Shown piece by piece: positions 1 through 11,700 of a stretch of DNA of 64,000 nt. Within the stretch, counting starts at the first letter, position 1. Each line of letters begins with the position of its first letter. The stretch spans positions 1,798,001 through 1,862,000 of the forward strand of contig NW_024045133.1 in the NCBI RefSeq assembly GCF_012273895.1, given 5' to 3'. Below the pieces are notes generated by a model. It was given only the letters and a program-made list of their open reading frames with translations, ran no database searches and was not told the origin of the DNA. This DNA comes from Zerene cesonia. Its lineage: Eukaryota; Arthropoda; Insecta; Lepidoptera; Pieridae. Position numbers and translations under genes: made by a program.

Positions 1-1355
1 ATATTAATAGTTTTAAAAACGTTTTCAAAGGAACAAATTGAATTAGCTGTCTCGGTCGAGAGCTTGGATTCTGTGTATGTTAGAAAGGGATGGTTATAGA
101 TAGCGCAAATACAGGCATGTTTCTCTCCAAATATGAAAGAAAATAATATTAATTTTATCATTCCCAACAAATTACACAGACAAATGCCATAAGGGTAATT
201 AGTATAGGAATTTTACACTAAGAATAAATTGTAAATATATTTAAATATAAGCTATGTGAATAAATATTGAACTTTATATAGACTTCTTGTTGTCCTATAC
301 TATATCTGTACTAATATTATAAAAAGACACTTTTGTATGTTTGTAACGTTTTCACTCAAAAACTGCTGGAACAAATTAAAAAATTTAAACACGATTAGCA
401 AGCTACATCTTCACTAAGTGACATAGACTAGATATGTACCACGGGCGAACAGCTATTTGATGAACCAATCACTATTAAGACTAGTGAATTATGTATGATT
501 GATATACTATTTCAATTACGATAAATGACTACCCAGGCGGAGCCGGGGCGTGCAGTATAGTATTTTATAAAATATCCATAAATGAAATTAAAAATAAATA
601 AAATAAAAATAGTTTATTTCATTTCCAACTTTACAAAATATGGAGTAGTAGGGACCTCCTGGTAAGTTTAAGAAAAAACCTGTGTCAGGAGGACCCACTC
701 TTCCTTAACTTAAGTATTATAACTAGGTATGTGAAAATTGAAATAAACCGATTATAACTAGGTATTAGTACTAAATTGTGAAGTGTACGAATGTGTGTGT
801 ATGTGTGTGTGAGTGTGCGTGTGTCAGTTTATGTGTGTATATTAGAATTAGGGTGCGAGTTTGTAAGTGAAGACATGGAGGTAAATAGCAGCGTAAATCT
901 CTATGATGGTATGAATATATGTATGTAATAGAAATTATGTATTATGGAGGGTACTATACAGAATTTAAATAAATATATCCCTACTAATATTATAAATGCG
1001 AAAGTAACTCTGTCTGTCTGTCTGTCTGTTACGCTTTCACGCCTAAACCACTGAACCAATTTTGATGTAATTTGGTATGAAGGTAGAACTGAACTTGGGA
1101 AAGGACATAGGATGCTTTTTATCGAGAAAAAAAGAGTAGAAGGAGTTGAAATAGGGAGATGAAAGCGATATAACCGTATTTCACGCGGGCGAAGCCGTGG
1201 GCGGAAAGCTAGTAATTTATAAATGGCAATAAGTTGCAAGGAGGTTTTCAGTGTTTTCATAGTTAAGTGTTCTTAACCAGTTCATTAATGTTTCTTTAAG
1301 GTCACTACAATTTAAACTATGAATATTCAATAATTTATTTACATGGTTGTATATA
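1..1355 (-). repeat. Inverted repeat arm 1 with retroelement 3' end
   Basis: Read on the minus strand, this stretch matches about 20005-21930 almost base for base. The part at about 560-1355 is the 3' untranslated end of a non-LTR retrotransposon: its partner lies directly downstream of a reverse-transcriptase remnant at 19430-19929 and ends in an A-rich AATAAA-containing tail. This arm has an extra Helitron-like insert (978-1212) and lacks about 1 kb present in the partner (20527-21535). The match stops at 1355, exactly where a mariner-like inverted repeat begins. The left limit is cut by the window edge. Confidence 0.85.
978..1212 (+). mobile_element. Helitron-like non-autonomous element
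   Basis: It begins with TC after an A, ends with CTAG before a T, and has a GC-rich hairpin (CGCGGGCGAAGCCGTGGGCG region) just before the end. It is absent from the matching position of the inverted partner at 20150-20165, so the partner shows the empty site. Similar units (CTACTAATATTATAAATGCG start) recur at 60730-60947 and in many other places. Confidence 0.75.
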
Positions 1356-2423
1356 CTTAGTCTGGCCATAAATACTGTTACACTTAATTATAAAAAAATA
1401 TTACATTTGAATTTCGAATCTGTNNNNNNNNNNNNNNNNNNNNNNNNNNNNNNNNNNNNNNNNNNNNNNNNNNNNNNNNNNNNNNNNNNNNNNNNNNNNN
1501 NNNNNNNNNNNNNNNNNNNNNNNNNNNNNNNNNNNNNNNNNNNNNNNNNNNNNNNNNNNNNNNNNNNNNNNNNNNNNNNNNNNNNNNNNNNNNNNNNNNN
1601 NNNNNNNNNNNNNNNNNNNNNNNNNNNNNNNNNNNNNNNNNNNNNNNNNNNNNNNNNNNNNNNNNNNNNNNNNNNNNNNNNNNNNNNNNNNNNNNNNNNN
1701 NNNNNNNNNNNNNNNNNNNNNNNNNNNNNNNNNNNNNNNNNNNNNNNNNNNNNNNNNNNNNNNNNNNNNNNNNNNNNNNNNNNNNNNNNNNNNNNNNNNN
1801 NNNNNNNNNNNNNNNNNNNNNNNNNNNNNNNNNNNNNNNNNNNNNNNNNNNNNNNNNNNNNNNNNNNNNNNNNNNNNNNNNNNNNNNNNNNNNNNNNNNN
1901 NNNNNNNNNNNNNNNNNNNNNNNNNNNNNNNNNNNNNNNNNNNNNNNNNNNNNNNNNNNNNNNNNNNNNNNNNNNNNNNNNNNNNNNNNNNNNNNNNNNN
2001 NNNNNNNNNNNNNNNNNNNNNNNNNNNNNNNNNNNNNNNNNNNNNNNNNNNNNNNNNNNNNNNNNNNNNNNNNNNNNNNNNNNNNNNNNNNNNNNNNNNN
2101 NNNNNNNNNNNNNNNNNNNNNNNNNNNNNNNNNNNNNNNNNNNNNNNNNNNNNNNNNNNNNNNNNNNNNNNNNNNNNNNNNNNNNNNNNNNNNNNNNNNN
2201 NNNNNNNNNNNNNNNNNNNNNNNNNNNNNNNNNNNNNNNNNNNNNNNNNNNNNNNNNNNNNNNNNNNNNNNNNNNNNNNNNNNNNNNNNNNNNNNNNNNN
2301 NNNNNNNNNNNNNNNNNNNNNNNNNNNNNNNNNNNNNNNNNNNNNNNNNNNNNNNNNNNNNNNNNNNNNNNNNNNNNNNNNNNNNNNNNNNNNNNNNNNN
2401 NNNNNNNNNNNNNNNNNNNNNNN
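1356..2423. mobile_element. Mariner-like element interrupted by an assembly gap
   Basis: From 1356 the sequence CTTAGTCTGGCCATAAATAC starts right after TATA. It is the same as the inverse complement of 33885-33951, which is one end of another element with opposed ends. TA flanks and this end sequence fit a mariner/Tc1 transposon. Only about 68 bases are readable before the gap; the other end was not found after 2424. Confidence 0.7.
1424..2423. other. Assembly gap, 1000 N
   Basis: There are exactly 1000 undetermined bases, a conventional gap size rather than a measured length. Apparent open frames across it are artefacts. Confidence 0.99.
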
Positions 2424-2530
2424 CGTGTGTTTATTAGAGGAGCCAAGTGTGTATGTGATTTGTTGGTAAGAAACCGTTAAAATTAAGTATTCTTACTCTT
2501 TGAAACTAGACGTAATTTCAAGAAATGGTT

Positions 2531-2690
2531 TACGCGTAGCGTAGAAATAAGGGATCGTGGGTTTGAATCCCGGTGGGGACGCACAAATAAAAACTCGGTT
2601 TGGCAGAACACAGGAAGACTGATCACCTACTTGTCCATAAAGAAAATCGATCAGTGAAACAGATGTATATCTATATTTTTTTATAGTTAA
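2531..2690 (+). mobile_element. tRNA-derived SINE, 5'-degraded copy
   Basis: It carries a B-box-like GGTTTGAATCC followed by the same body as the complete copy at 4299-4514 (lone elements CGGTCTGGCAGGACACAG, CTACTTGTCCATAAAG, GATCAGTGAAACAGATG). The tail of the full copy is missing. Confidence 0.75.
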
Positions 2691-2926
2691 AAGCTTTGAT
2701 GTTTTTTTTCTCTGGCAAAATAAATACTTCTTTTTCTCTTTCTATTTTTATATTTTAAACTTATTAAATCCTAAAGAGGGGTGTTATAAATATGATTATT
2801 TCACTACTTTCTTAGTATGGACATAAAATATAAGGGCTTAAAAATAATAAAATGTAAACGTAAAATCAATCAAATTTAAAATTGAAGATGGCCGACAACG
2901 CAATATAACATAATGTATCGCAACAG

Positions 2927-5758
2927 GGTCTGACGCGCGCATTCCGCAACATACCCGGCGTGGAGATGCTGAACGTAAACAAGCTGAACCTGTTGAAGCT
3001 GGCGCCGGGCGGCCACGTCGGCCGATTTATCATCTGGACACGATCCGCCTTTGAGAGGCTCGGTTAGTACTGGCAACACTACCGCTAAGTTACCCTCGGC
3101 TTGAATGTTGTCGCTTAAGAACCACAGGACAGTTCTTTGGCACCATTGTCATGTATATATTACGTATTATCTAGAATTAAAATGTAAAATTGATATTGTT
3201 TTAAAAGAGTGTTACTCTTACTACAGAGTTTCCTGCTGGCTCTTCTCTGTTAAAACTGCTTTCCAGGTGTAAATATTAAAAGCATGTACTGACTATTCAA
3301 AAGTGCTATAAGAAGTCTTATTGAATAAATAAATGTTTGAGTTTGAGAATATCTTAATAACTCCAGCGCGAGCCCCAAAAGCCTTACCAGTTTCGTTCTG
3401 TACGACTCTGGTTACTATTTACGGGGGATATTGCATCGCCCGAAGGAAACGTTGGTGGCATTCCGTGTGCGCCAGTGTGTCGACGTGTGGCGGACATTTA
3501 TATTGAAAAATAAGTCATTTTCATTCCTCTTACCTTTTCAGTAAGACTGTTTGTTGCTTATAAAGCCAAAACTAATGCACAAAACTACATTTTCAAGATT
3601 ACGTTGAAAATTTAAGAAATTGTTTTTGTTAGCAATTTAATTGCCTTTGTTAGCAATTTGCCTAGTTTTCAATGTGATGACACTGTTAAAACTACTAGTA
3701 TGCTTGTTATTAAAATTTTCGAAAAGCAGTTTATTAAAGTTAACAACACTGTTTAATTTAAGAAAATATGCTATTAAATAAGTATTTAGAAACACTATGT
3801 TGTATGTGTTCGTTTATCATTTCTATTGGTATTTCATACGAGCGAAGCTGCGAGGAATAGCTAGTTAAATATGTAACAAGTTAATAAATCTACATTGTTA
3901 AAGACTTTTGACTCTTTCTTGATCATAAAGCGATTTCGCAGATGCCCTCTTTGGCTCATGGAAGACGCCCTCGAAGCTGAAGAAGAACTTCAACCTGCCG
4001 CAGCCCAAGATGGCCAACACCGATTTGACTCGCCTGCTCAAGTCTGACGAGATCAGGAAGGTGTTGAGAGCGCCCAAGTGAGTTTATTGGTTGACTAAGT
4101 TGTCATAAGTTACAGTTTAAACTGTATAAGCTAGCTTAGTGGGCATGTGATTTAGGTAATAAAAGTCTGTCCAACGTTTTATCTTCATCTTGTCATCATA
4201 TTTTTTAAGAATGAAATTAAAAATTATTTTTGTAAGTCTGATATATACCTTGAACTATACCCTAGGTATTTCACATGTCTATGCGACGATATCTATGCGA
4301 CGCCTCCTTGGTACAGTGGTACACGCGTGAGCGTAGAACCGAGGGGTCCTGGGTTCGAATCCCACTGGATGCGCACAAAGAAAAAATGTCTCGGTCTGGC
4401 AGGACACAGAAGGCTGATCGCCTACTTGTCCATAAAGAAAATCGATCAGTGAAACAGATGTATATCATCTGCCCCATACCCCAGTAGGGGACACGGGACT
4501 TCACTTTTTTTTTTACGATATCTATGCATGAAATAAAATGATGATATTCTCTTATCAGAGCATTGGGTTATGACCACCCATGATTACCCCATCACGTTGA
4601 CACATTCTGAACCGACCCAAACAAACCCCGTGCAAACAAAAAAAATTCAAACGTCTCCGAAACAAATGTGACCGAATGTTATCGTTTCAGCAAACGAGTG
4701 ATCCGCACGCAGAGGAAACTCAACCCGCTGACGAACACGCGCGCCATGTTGAGATTGAACCCTTACGCGGCCGTGCTCAAGAGGAAAGCGATTTTAGACC
4801 AGCAGAGGAGGCAGAACTTGAAGGCGCTCGCTTTGGCTGAGAAGCGTGGTGTAAGTGTTATGTGTGATTATTACAGGACAGATTAATGATGTTGATATAT
4901 GTGATATAGATTAATAATGTGCACTAGAAGCGATAATAGTATTCGTTTAAATATATCGATGAGTGTTTTAGCTTTGAACAATATTACTAAGTAGATATAG
5001 CGTCAGTGCAGGTATTGGTCTAGGTAAATAAGAGCTCACTCGAGTATTGAGCTCTTATTTTGTTTGGGTCAACACAAGATGGCATTTTTATTTTACATAT
5101 ATTGTGGTTTGAACCCTCCAAAGAGTTGTGTCTTTGAATTTATCATTAGAGGCTGTAATGAGGTTGATCTTGAAGCATTTCTCTCTGTTTAGATAGGAAA
5201 AAAATTATATTATTATTTATTATGTCTATTAATTATAGAAATAATATACTTTGTTTTAATTGCTATCTAACCACAGTAATTGCTGTCTAGCAATAAGGCC
5301 ACCTTTTTGACAAAATATCATTGTGCCATTTTTTGTATTAACTTTACTTTCTTTTTTGTACAATAAAGTATTATAAATAAATAATTATTTAGTCTTTTTG
5401 ATAGAAAATAAATAATTAACTTGTCTATCAGACATCTGCATTATATGATGATATTCTCTTATCAGAGCATTGGGTTATGATAAACAATGATTACCCATCA
5501 CGTTGACACTTTCTGAACTCGTGCGAAAAATATTAACATGCAACACCCGAACAGAATGCAGGAATTAATTATAAAAAATTTCAGATCAAACTGCCAGAAG
5601 ACGACCCCGCAGTGAAGGCTGAGAAATTGAGGGAGAAGCGAAGGAAAGCAATTAAATTGGCGGCAGCGAAGAAGCCAAAAAAGCCAGCGGCAAAGAAAAC
5701 CGCCCCTCCACCCCCTAAAAAGAAGGCCGAGAAGAAAGCGGCCCCCGCTAAGAAGTGA
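2927..5758 (+). CDS. RpL4: Ribosomal protein L4 (uL4), 3' four exons
   Basis: Component of the large cytosolic ribosomal subunit; its internal loop lines the exit tunnel. Exons read at 2927-3062, 3942-4077, 4691-4850 and 5585-5758 (stop TGA 5756-5758), each with consensus AG/GT borders and matching phases. The joined frame gives LTRAFRNIPGVEMLNVNKLN, then DALFGSWKTPSKLKKNFNLP, KRVIRTQRKLNPLTNTRAML and a lysine/alanine/proline-rich C-terminal tail, all characteristic of eukaryotic L4. About 201 residues are present; the N-terminal half (about 200 or more residues in relatives) must lie in the 1424-2423 gap or left of the window. A polyadenylation signal AATAAA follows at 5763. Introns 3 and 4 of the visible part each contain a C/D-box snoRNA candidate. 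Identification is firm; the 5' end is missing. Confidence 0.95.
3100..3345 (+). repeat. Interspersed repeat, LINE-type 3' end
   Basis: It runs from GAATGTTGTCGCTTAAGAACC to ATAAATGTTTGAGTTTGAG, inside an RpL4 intron. The same unit recurs at 13955-14215 and 59455-59640 on this strand and 48600-48860 on the other. It always ends with the (GTTTGA) microsatellite-like tail, typical of a retrotransposon 3' end. Confidence 0.65.
4299..4514 (+). mobile_element. Complete tRNA-derived SINE with 13-bp target duplication
   Basis: It has an A-box-like TTGGTACAGTGGT, a B-box GGTTCGAATCC and a body ending in CCATACCCCAGTAGGGGACA plus a T-rich tail. It is flanked by direct repeats ACGATATCTATGC at 4286-4298 and 4515-4527. 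Relatives lie at 12345-12533 (+), 15430-15650 (-), 27911-28110 (-) and 34015-34190 (-). It sits in an RpL4 intron, just upstream of a snoRNA candidate. Confidence 0.88.
4533..4614 (+). ncRNA. Intronic C/D-box snoRNA candidate, copy 1
   Basis: The C box ATGATGA lies at 4538-4544 and the D box CTGA at 4607-4610, with an internal C'-like CATGATT between them. It lies in the RpL4 intron between exons ending 4077 and starting 4691. A second copy in the next intron (5445-5516) is identical for the first 36 bases from the C box and for the 14 bases ATCACGTTGACAC(A/T) before the D box, while the linker differs. RPL4 introns of vertebrates are known snoRNA hosts (U16, U18). I could not assign the rRNA target, and the terminal stem is weak. 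Confidence 0.72.
5026..5060. repeat. 13-bp perfect hairpin in RpL4 intron
   Basis: The arms AAATAAGAGCTCA and TGAGCTCTTATTT flank a 9-nt loop. No known role; it is too short for a miRNA precursor. Confidence 0.6.
5440..5521 (+). ncRNA. Intronic C/D-box snoRNA candidate, copy 2
   Basis: The C box ATGATGA lies at 5445-5451 and the D box CTGA at 5513-5516, in the last RpL4 intron and 69 nt upstream of the final exon, a distance typical of intron-processed C/D snoRNAs. It is a paralogue of the copy at 4533-4614. The C-box half and the presumed guide before the D box are conserved; changes cluster in the 6-base linker (CCACCC versus TAAACA), plus one base lost and one A-to-T change. The surrounding introns are not alike, so the conserved block is specific to the snoRNA. 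Confidence 0.75.
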
Positions 5759-5997
5759 AGATAATAAACTTATCAATTGATTTTGTGTTGTTTTATTTTA
5801 AACCTAATACAAATAAGATTAATTCAATTGTATAGAAAGATTCAGTATTAAATTTATATGTAAATTATGTGGCACATTGTTTGTCTACAATGAAAACTAC
5901 TCCACAGATTTTAATCAAAATCGTACACCATGTGCAGTCTGAACTAACTAAAAAGATAGGATAGTTTATATTAATTCAATTGCGACAAATGAGTACC

Positions 5998-6031
5998 AGG
6001 TCGGAGCCGGGTGCAGTCCCGGCTCCGACCT
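5998..6031. repeat. 14-bp perfect hairpin, GC-rich
   Basis: The arms AGGTCGGAGCCGGG and CCCGGCTCCGACCT flank a 6-nt loop TGCAGT. The arm matches the 3'-terminal hairpin region of a Helitron-like family (GGCGGAGCCGGGGCGTGCAG, also near 538-556), so this may be an inverted duplication of an element end. Confidence 0.85.
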
Positions 6032-6256
6032 AATAACAGTCGTGAATTGATATCTACCATAATAAGTATAAACAATTTTTTCACGAACAATGGGTATGAG
6101 TTATGGACTAGATTCTGTGAATAATGCTCGAGTATTTTTTGTTATAAGAATCTAATAAGCCACACTAAATGAAGAGGGATACGATTTTTATTGTGTATCT
6201 CGAAGATAATCCTCGATTTCAAAAACTGCCGAAAGTTTACTCTTCTGAAGATAATG

Positions 6257-6292
6257 GGCATAGAATAAGACGGGATAGTCTTATTCTATGCC
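6257..6292. repeat. 15-bp perfect hairpin
   Basis: The arms GGCATAGAATAAGAC and GTCTTATTCTATGCC flank a 6-nt loop GGGATA. I recognised no relative elsewhere in the window. Confidence 0.85.
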
Positions 6293-8750
6293 AACATTCT
6301 TTGACAAGCATCTAGTAAATTATGAGCAACATCTAGTAAATTACACATACTAAAAATTTGAGCTGAAAAATTTGTTTGAAAACGCATATATTCCTGATAT
6401 TCATGCATGATTGATTTCGAAAATCACTATAGTACATGTACCTCATCCCTGATTGCTACAGGCTATTATGGCCTACTATGTATCACTAGTGGGTACCTAT
6501 TATATCTAATATGATACAAAGTTCTCGTGGCGCAATGTTCTTTTCCATACTCTGAAACGGCTGAAGCGATTCTTATGTGTGCATATTAAGTAGGCCTAAG
6601 CATCGGCCGACATCTATTTTTCATGCCCTCAAATAAGAGTAAGGCAGAACAGCGTATACCGGGTTAGCTAGTGATTCTGTAAAATGATAGGTGCTAATTC
6701 TTATGTTGAAATTCATAATTTATGCATTGGTTGTTACATTCTTCAGTTCCATATTATCATAACATAGGTAATCTCCGTGACAAGTACTTAGTAAGTGCTC
6801 TATGAAGCCATTAGTTATAGGTAATATATAATCGTGTTAAGTAGGTGTATTCTTACAAAATATATATGGGTAATAAACCACATTTCAGTGTAGTTTTAAT
6901 ACGATGATAGGCCAATTAAGATACGGCAGTTTTCTCTAAATTATAGAGATTATAAAGTTATTTTAAGACAATTTATTATAGACATTTATAACTGTAAATA
7001 CGGTTCATAATTATTATGTTAAGTGGTCTGAGATGGGTGATTTTGATACAATATCCCTGTATCAACATTATTCTACAAGAACTATAGGCAGAGGAGTCTG
7101 TTTATAATGTGAATAATACATAATGGCATATATAATTGACATAAATGCTATTATCCTTGACATCTTGACACTAAAATGTTGTCAATTTTTGTCACAAACT
7201 AGATGACAATGACAATAATTTTAGATTAGCATTATTTAGATGCAATACTGATACAAGAAATATGCATAACATTGCATATGAAAATCAAGTAACAAGAGGT
7301 TATTCCAAAAATAGCCTAGCTGCACCGGAAGTAGCATAATATGTTCACGAAATGGAGGCGATCAATACACAGCTAAATACTTGTCTATGATACAATAAGA
7401 TGGTTTATAAATTTTAAAATTGATTGATTCTGGATTCCTGAATGATTCAAGAGTGTTAAATCAAATCGCTTATATCTTAACTTCCTTCAAAATTTGTCTA
7501 GAAGGCGTTGTTTCATCATTTTTATTTATTTTCTTTTCTGGCAGTATCGTTATATAACCTTCCTCGATTGGAGCGAAAAAACTTATATGTAGTCTATGAG
7601 ACATTTTTGATGTAGCAACAAATATGTTCGATTATTATTCGATTGTGTTAGAATCGATTTTTTTTTTAAATAATTCCGTATTTTCAACTGTACTTTTCTT
7701 TTGAAAGCTTTCAATTTATTTGGTTGTGTTTAAAGATTAGGAACACACTACATTTTTTTTGAGATACTCTCCTTGTATGAACGTGTTTTTATAAATGCAA
7801 ACTACTTTGCCTGATAGTGGCACAAATGATTAAGTTTTGGCTCTTGCTAAAAGAACACAAAGAAGATGTAAAGCGGCTTAGGAATAAGTAGTCTAAAGTA
7901 GTTCTTGAGAAAGTTCCGGACTGTCCAGCGTTTGTCGATATCCCACCTGGGGAGTTTACCTGTCATGTATTTAGGTTTGCAGAATAGTCTAGAAGATGGT
8001 TTTATCTGACTTTAAAATAGGCAACTTCTGTCTATAACTATGTTCTTTATTTTGAAGGCGACATTTAACATAAATTGAATCAACAGTCAGAGTTTTATAT
8101 TTGTATACTTAGGTATAGAATATATAGGTTGGTATGTTAGCATAATCCATTTATGCACAGTAAAAAAATACCACTGCACCTTCTCTAATATGATGATATG
8201 ACTATTGCGTAACATCCACTTTATTTTAAATACTACATTTTAAGTTAAATTAATGTCATGTATGTAATTTTAATCTTAAATAATTTTTTTTTATAAAAAT
8301 AAATTGAAATTACCATGTGTTTTGCAATCACTACATAACGATTAACCATTTTCTTCTTTTTGAAAATTTTATTTGCATCTAAAATTAAAGAAGTCCATCA
8401 CACAATACAAATATAAGGATGAGATTTCGATAATCGAAACAATTATCAACCTAATTTTATATCGATATCACGAATCGATTTAATAAATCATCAAGATGGT
8501 GTTGCCACTTCAAATTCTCATGGTAAATTACATCACCATTTCATGGCAGTGGCACGCATTTGGGACTTGGACTTTTCGTGACAGCATGTCATTTTCGACA
8601 TTTGATTGATAATTTTCCAAAGATCCATCAAATTAGTTTGTTTGAAAGTTAGTTTAGGCGCTAAATGTGTATATTTTTAATTTTTCACGTTAAAATAAGG
8701 ATGTGAGTGATCGGGGTCCATGTTTGGTTAGCGCGGCTAGGGTTCCCAAG

Positions 8751-11700
8751 ATGAGTGCTCAAAAATGCGTTGTAGAGGGCTGCAATTTGGAATATGATGT
8801 GGTCTGCAGCTTTTCCTTCTACAAGTGAGTGTTTTCCCGCCTTTTATTGAACCACACCATAAAATTGCGATACTTGGAGCTAGCATTCATTCGGGCTTCG
8901 CCCAATGACCTCGACGCTTTGTATAACGCCACTAAATGTATGATAACAAAATCATTCAATCGTTTCCTATAAGATGTTTACATTACTATTTTACCCATAT
9001 TTAGCCGTATTATCGCATTTAAACCTATTTTCATTATTCTGTTTGTCTTTAATTGCTAATAGAGAGGTTGTAATTAATTTTAAACATATAAATTTTTTGG
9101 TTCCATTTTCGACTCTATGCTCCACACCTTAAGCACCACTGAAATGTATGTTGTGAAATACACATATTTCTGAGTTTCTCTGAAATATTCGTAAATATGT
9201 CAACTTTCTATTTGTGTCATTAATTATTATGAATATATTATGGAGACAATTATGTAATGTGAATGTTATTTTTGCATTTGTACTTTTTTTATTATATTTT
9301 TGATATTATGACAATTTATGCATATTAATAATAGATATTTTGAATATATTTGTAACTTAATCTTAATAAAATTTGTAAAATATAAACGTAACTATTATCA
9401 AATATTATAACACTTTTTGTTTATTTTATTTTATATTAATTAAGTATATTATTAATAATTAAACCAGGATATTTTATGCTTATGTAGGTCAAATGTGGAC
9501 ATTATTTTCATTATAGTCTATTCCCTTGAACAGTTCTAACAGTAGCACATATATCTATATTAATTTCTTTGTTTGCAATTTAAATGATATGTCTGTTTGC
9601 TTGGTTTAAGTTTAATTTATGTTATCAGTATGCAGGTTTATGCCCAAAACTCACATAGGAGGACTAGATCTCTTTTCTTCATCCTCACAAATGTATAAGA
9701 CACCCTATATATCTTTCAAAATATACTAATATTATAAATGCTTATGTCTGTATGTCTGTCTGTCATCGATGTTTACAAGACTAAACTGTACCAGAAAAAT
9801 GCTGTTTTTACTCAATAATATCACTCAGAGCTTCAATCAATATTTCTATGTATTTATTCCAGTTGTCCAGCTATCTACATACCAAATTTCATTGCAATCT
9901 GTTCAGTAGTTGTTGTGTGGAAAAGTAACAAACACACACACATCCTTACAAACTTTCTTTAATATTATTAAGATTATATAATTGGTAGGACAAGAATGCT
10001 ACAAATATTGCTGAAAATCTTACTCAGCTATAGATTTCAGTATAAAAAAATATGAATATATTATTTTTCATTTCAGTGTCAACACCACATCAGACACAGA
10101 TGACAAAAGACAAGACTGGATCGAGGGTGCTATGCAGGAGGAGAGCGAGTGCCTCTGGCGGCACGTTAACTTACAGTTGTGCGGGTGAGTTTAAACTTAT
10201 ACTCAATGATTGTCTTCTTCTCTTAGTAAATACCCCCCAACCTTATAAATATTAATTGAAATTATGACGTTAATATTCATATGCATTAAAGTAGTGAGTT
10301 TTTTTTCAACTGTTCTATTAGATAAAGTAAACAAACGTCTTTATCGTAATTTTAAATTATTATCTCGTTGTTAAAACACCTTATTTTGCTTTAAAATATT
10401 CTGAAATGCAACAACAGTCCTCATGACTTATGGTAAGAATTTTCAAAATCAGTCCAGTAGTTTTGTAGTTAGCACATTCATACAAATTCTTTTATATGCA
10501 CTTAGTATATATTAGAAGGTGAAGTGAAAAGAAATTGTGTTTCTTTGTTATTTTATGTAAATTTATGGTTATTATAGGCAATATACACTCGAGTTGCTTT
10601 TGTCATAGAGTTTCTTCACATGAAATGTAGATGGCGCTTTTATAAAAACCTGCTTTCGTATCGCGCCAAATTTGAAAAAATAATAGTCGTAGGTTAGAAT
10701 AAACGTAAAATAAACTTTGTACGCGATTCTACTACGATTCTTAAATGCGGCACGTACTTTTTAGTATTTTTATATTAAGCTATATCAATTTGTTTTGTCA
10801 TTAATCCTGTTAGCATTTATAATATAGTCTATTTATGTACGCATTAATTCAAGCATAAATATCCTACTACATAATATTATAAACGCGAAAGTTTATGGAC
10901 GGGTGGATGCTTATGGTATGGATGTTTCTTAATTTTTCATGCGAACACAGCTTATCGTATCTGTATGAAATGAACGTAACCTCAGCACTTGTAATTATTG
11001 CTTTTATTGGTAACTAACGGTGCTCCCTGGCTTTACTCGCGGTACGTTTTTCTCTCCTTGGTAGCAACGCCTAGCTTCTAAACGGAATCATTTTGGTTTT
11101 ATGTGCCTAGGGGACACGTCGCGCGTTCTCTTCAGATGATTAAGAATCATATGAAATATTATTTCAATGATTACAATATTGTACCGATGGAACGCGGCCT
11201 TTGTTAATATCTATATATATAAAATTTTGTCATTTCTCACAATGTTAGTTGCCATACTCTCCTGAAACATCTGTACTGATTCTTATGAAATTTTGTATAT
11301 ATAGAGTAGGGCTGAGTATCGGCCAACATGTATTTTTCACACCCCTAAAGAATAAGAGTAAGGCAGGACAGCGTGTGCCGGGTCAGCTAGTAGATGTTTC
11401 GTCATCAGCCCATATATGCTTCCACTGCTGGGACACAGGCCTCCTTTTAGGGTTCAAGCCATAATCCACCACGCTGGCCAAGTGCGAGTTGGCAGATGTC
11501 ACATGTCGTCGAACTTTTAATTCTCGAAAATGCCGGTTTCCTCACGATATTTTCGTTCGCCGTTTCGAGCAGTGGTTATGTTATCCACATGTGCAGATAA
11601 ATTATAAAAATCAGTTTATTTCCTGCACGCTCGCCCGGTCTCGAACCACGACTTACAGATTTTAAAGACCGAGGTCCTCACCACTGAACCACCACTGCTT

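Larger units (their letters stand above)
5777..8490. other. Intergenic, RpL4 to THAP gene
   Basis: No coding exon was recognised. The stretch is AT-rich with remnants of Helitron-like repeats (about 6530-6670: CTCGTGGCGCAATG to CGTATACCGGGTTAGCTAG) and two long perfect hairpins (5998-6031 and 6257-6292). Confidence 0.6.

Noticed and set aside
1347..2480. Long open frames spanning the first N gap on both strands
   Set aside because: They consist of undetermined bases; the same holds for 32857-33906.
4310..4380. tRNA gene in the RpL4 intron
   Set aside because: Part of a SINE with target duplication and several relatives; no proper cloverleaf.
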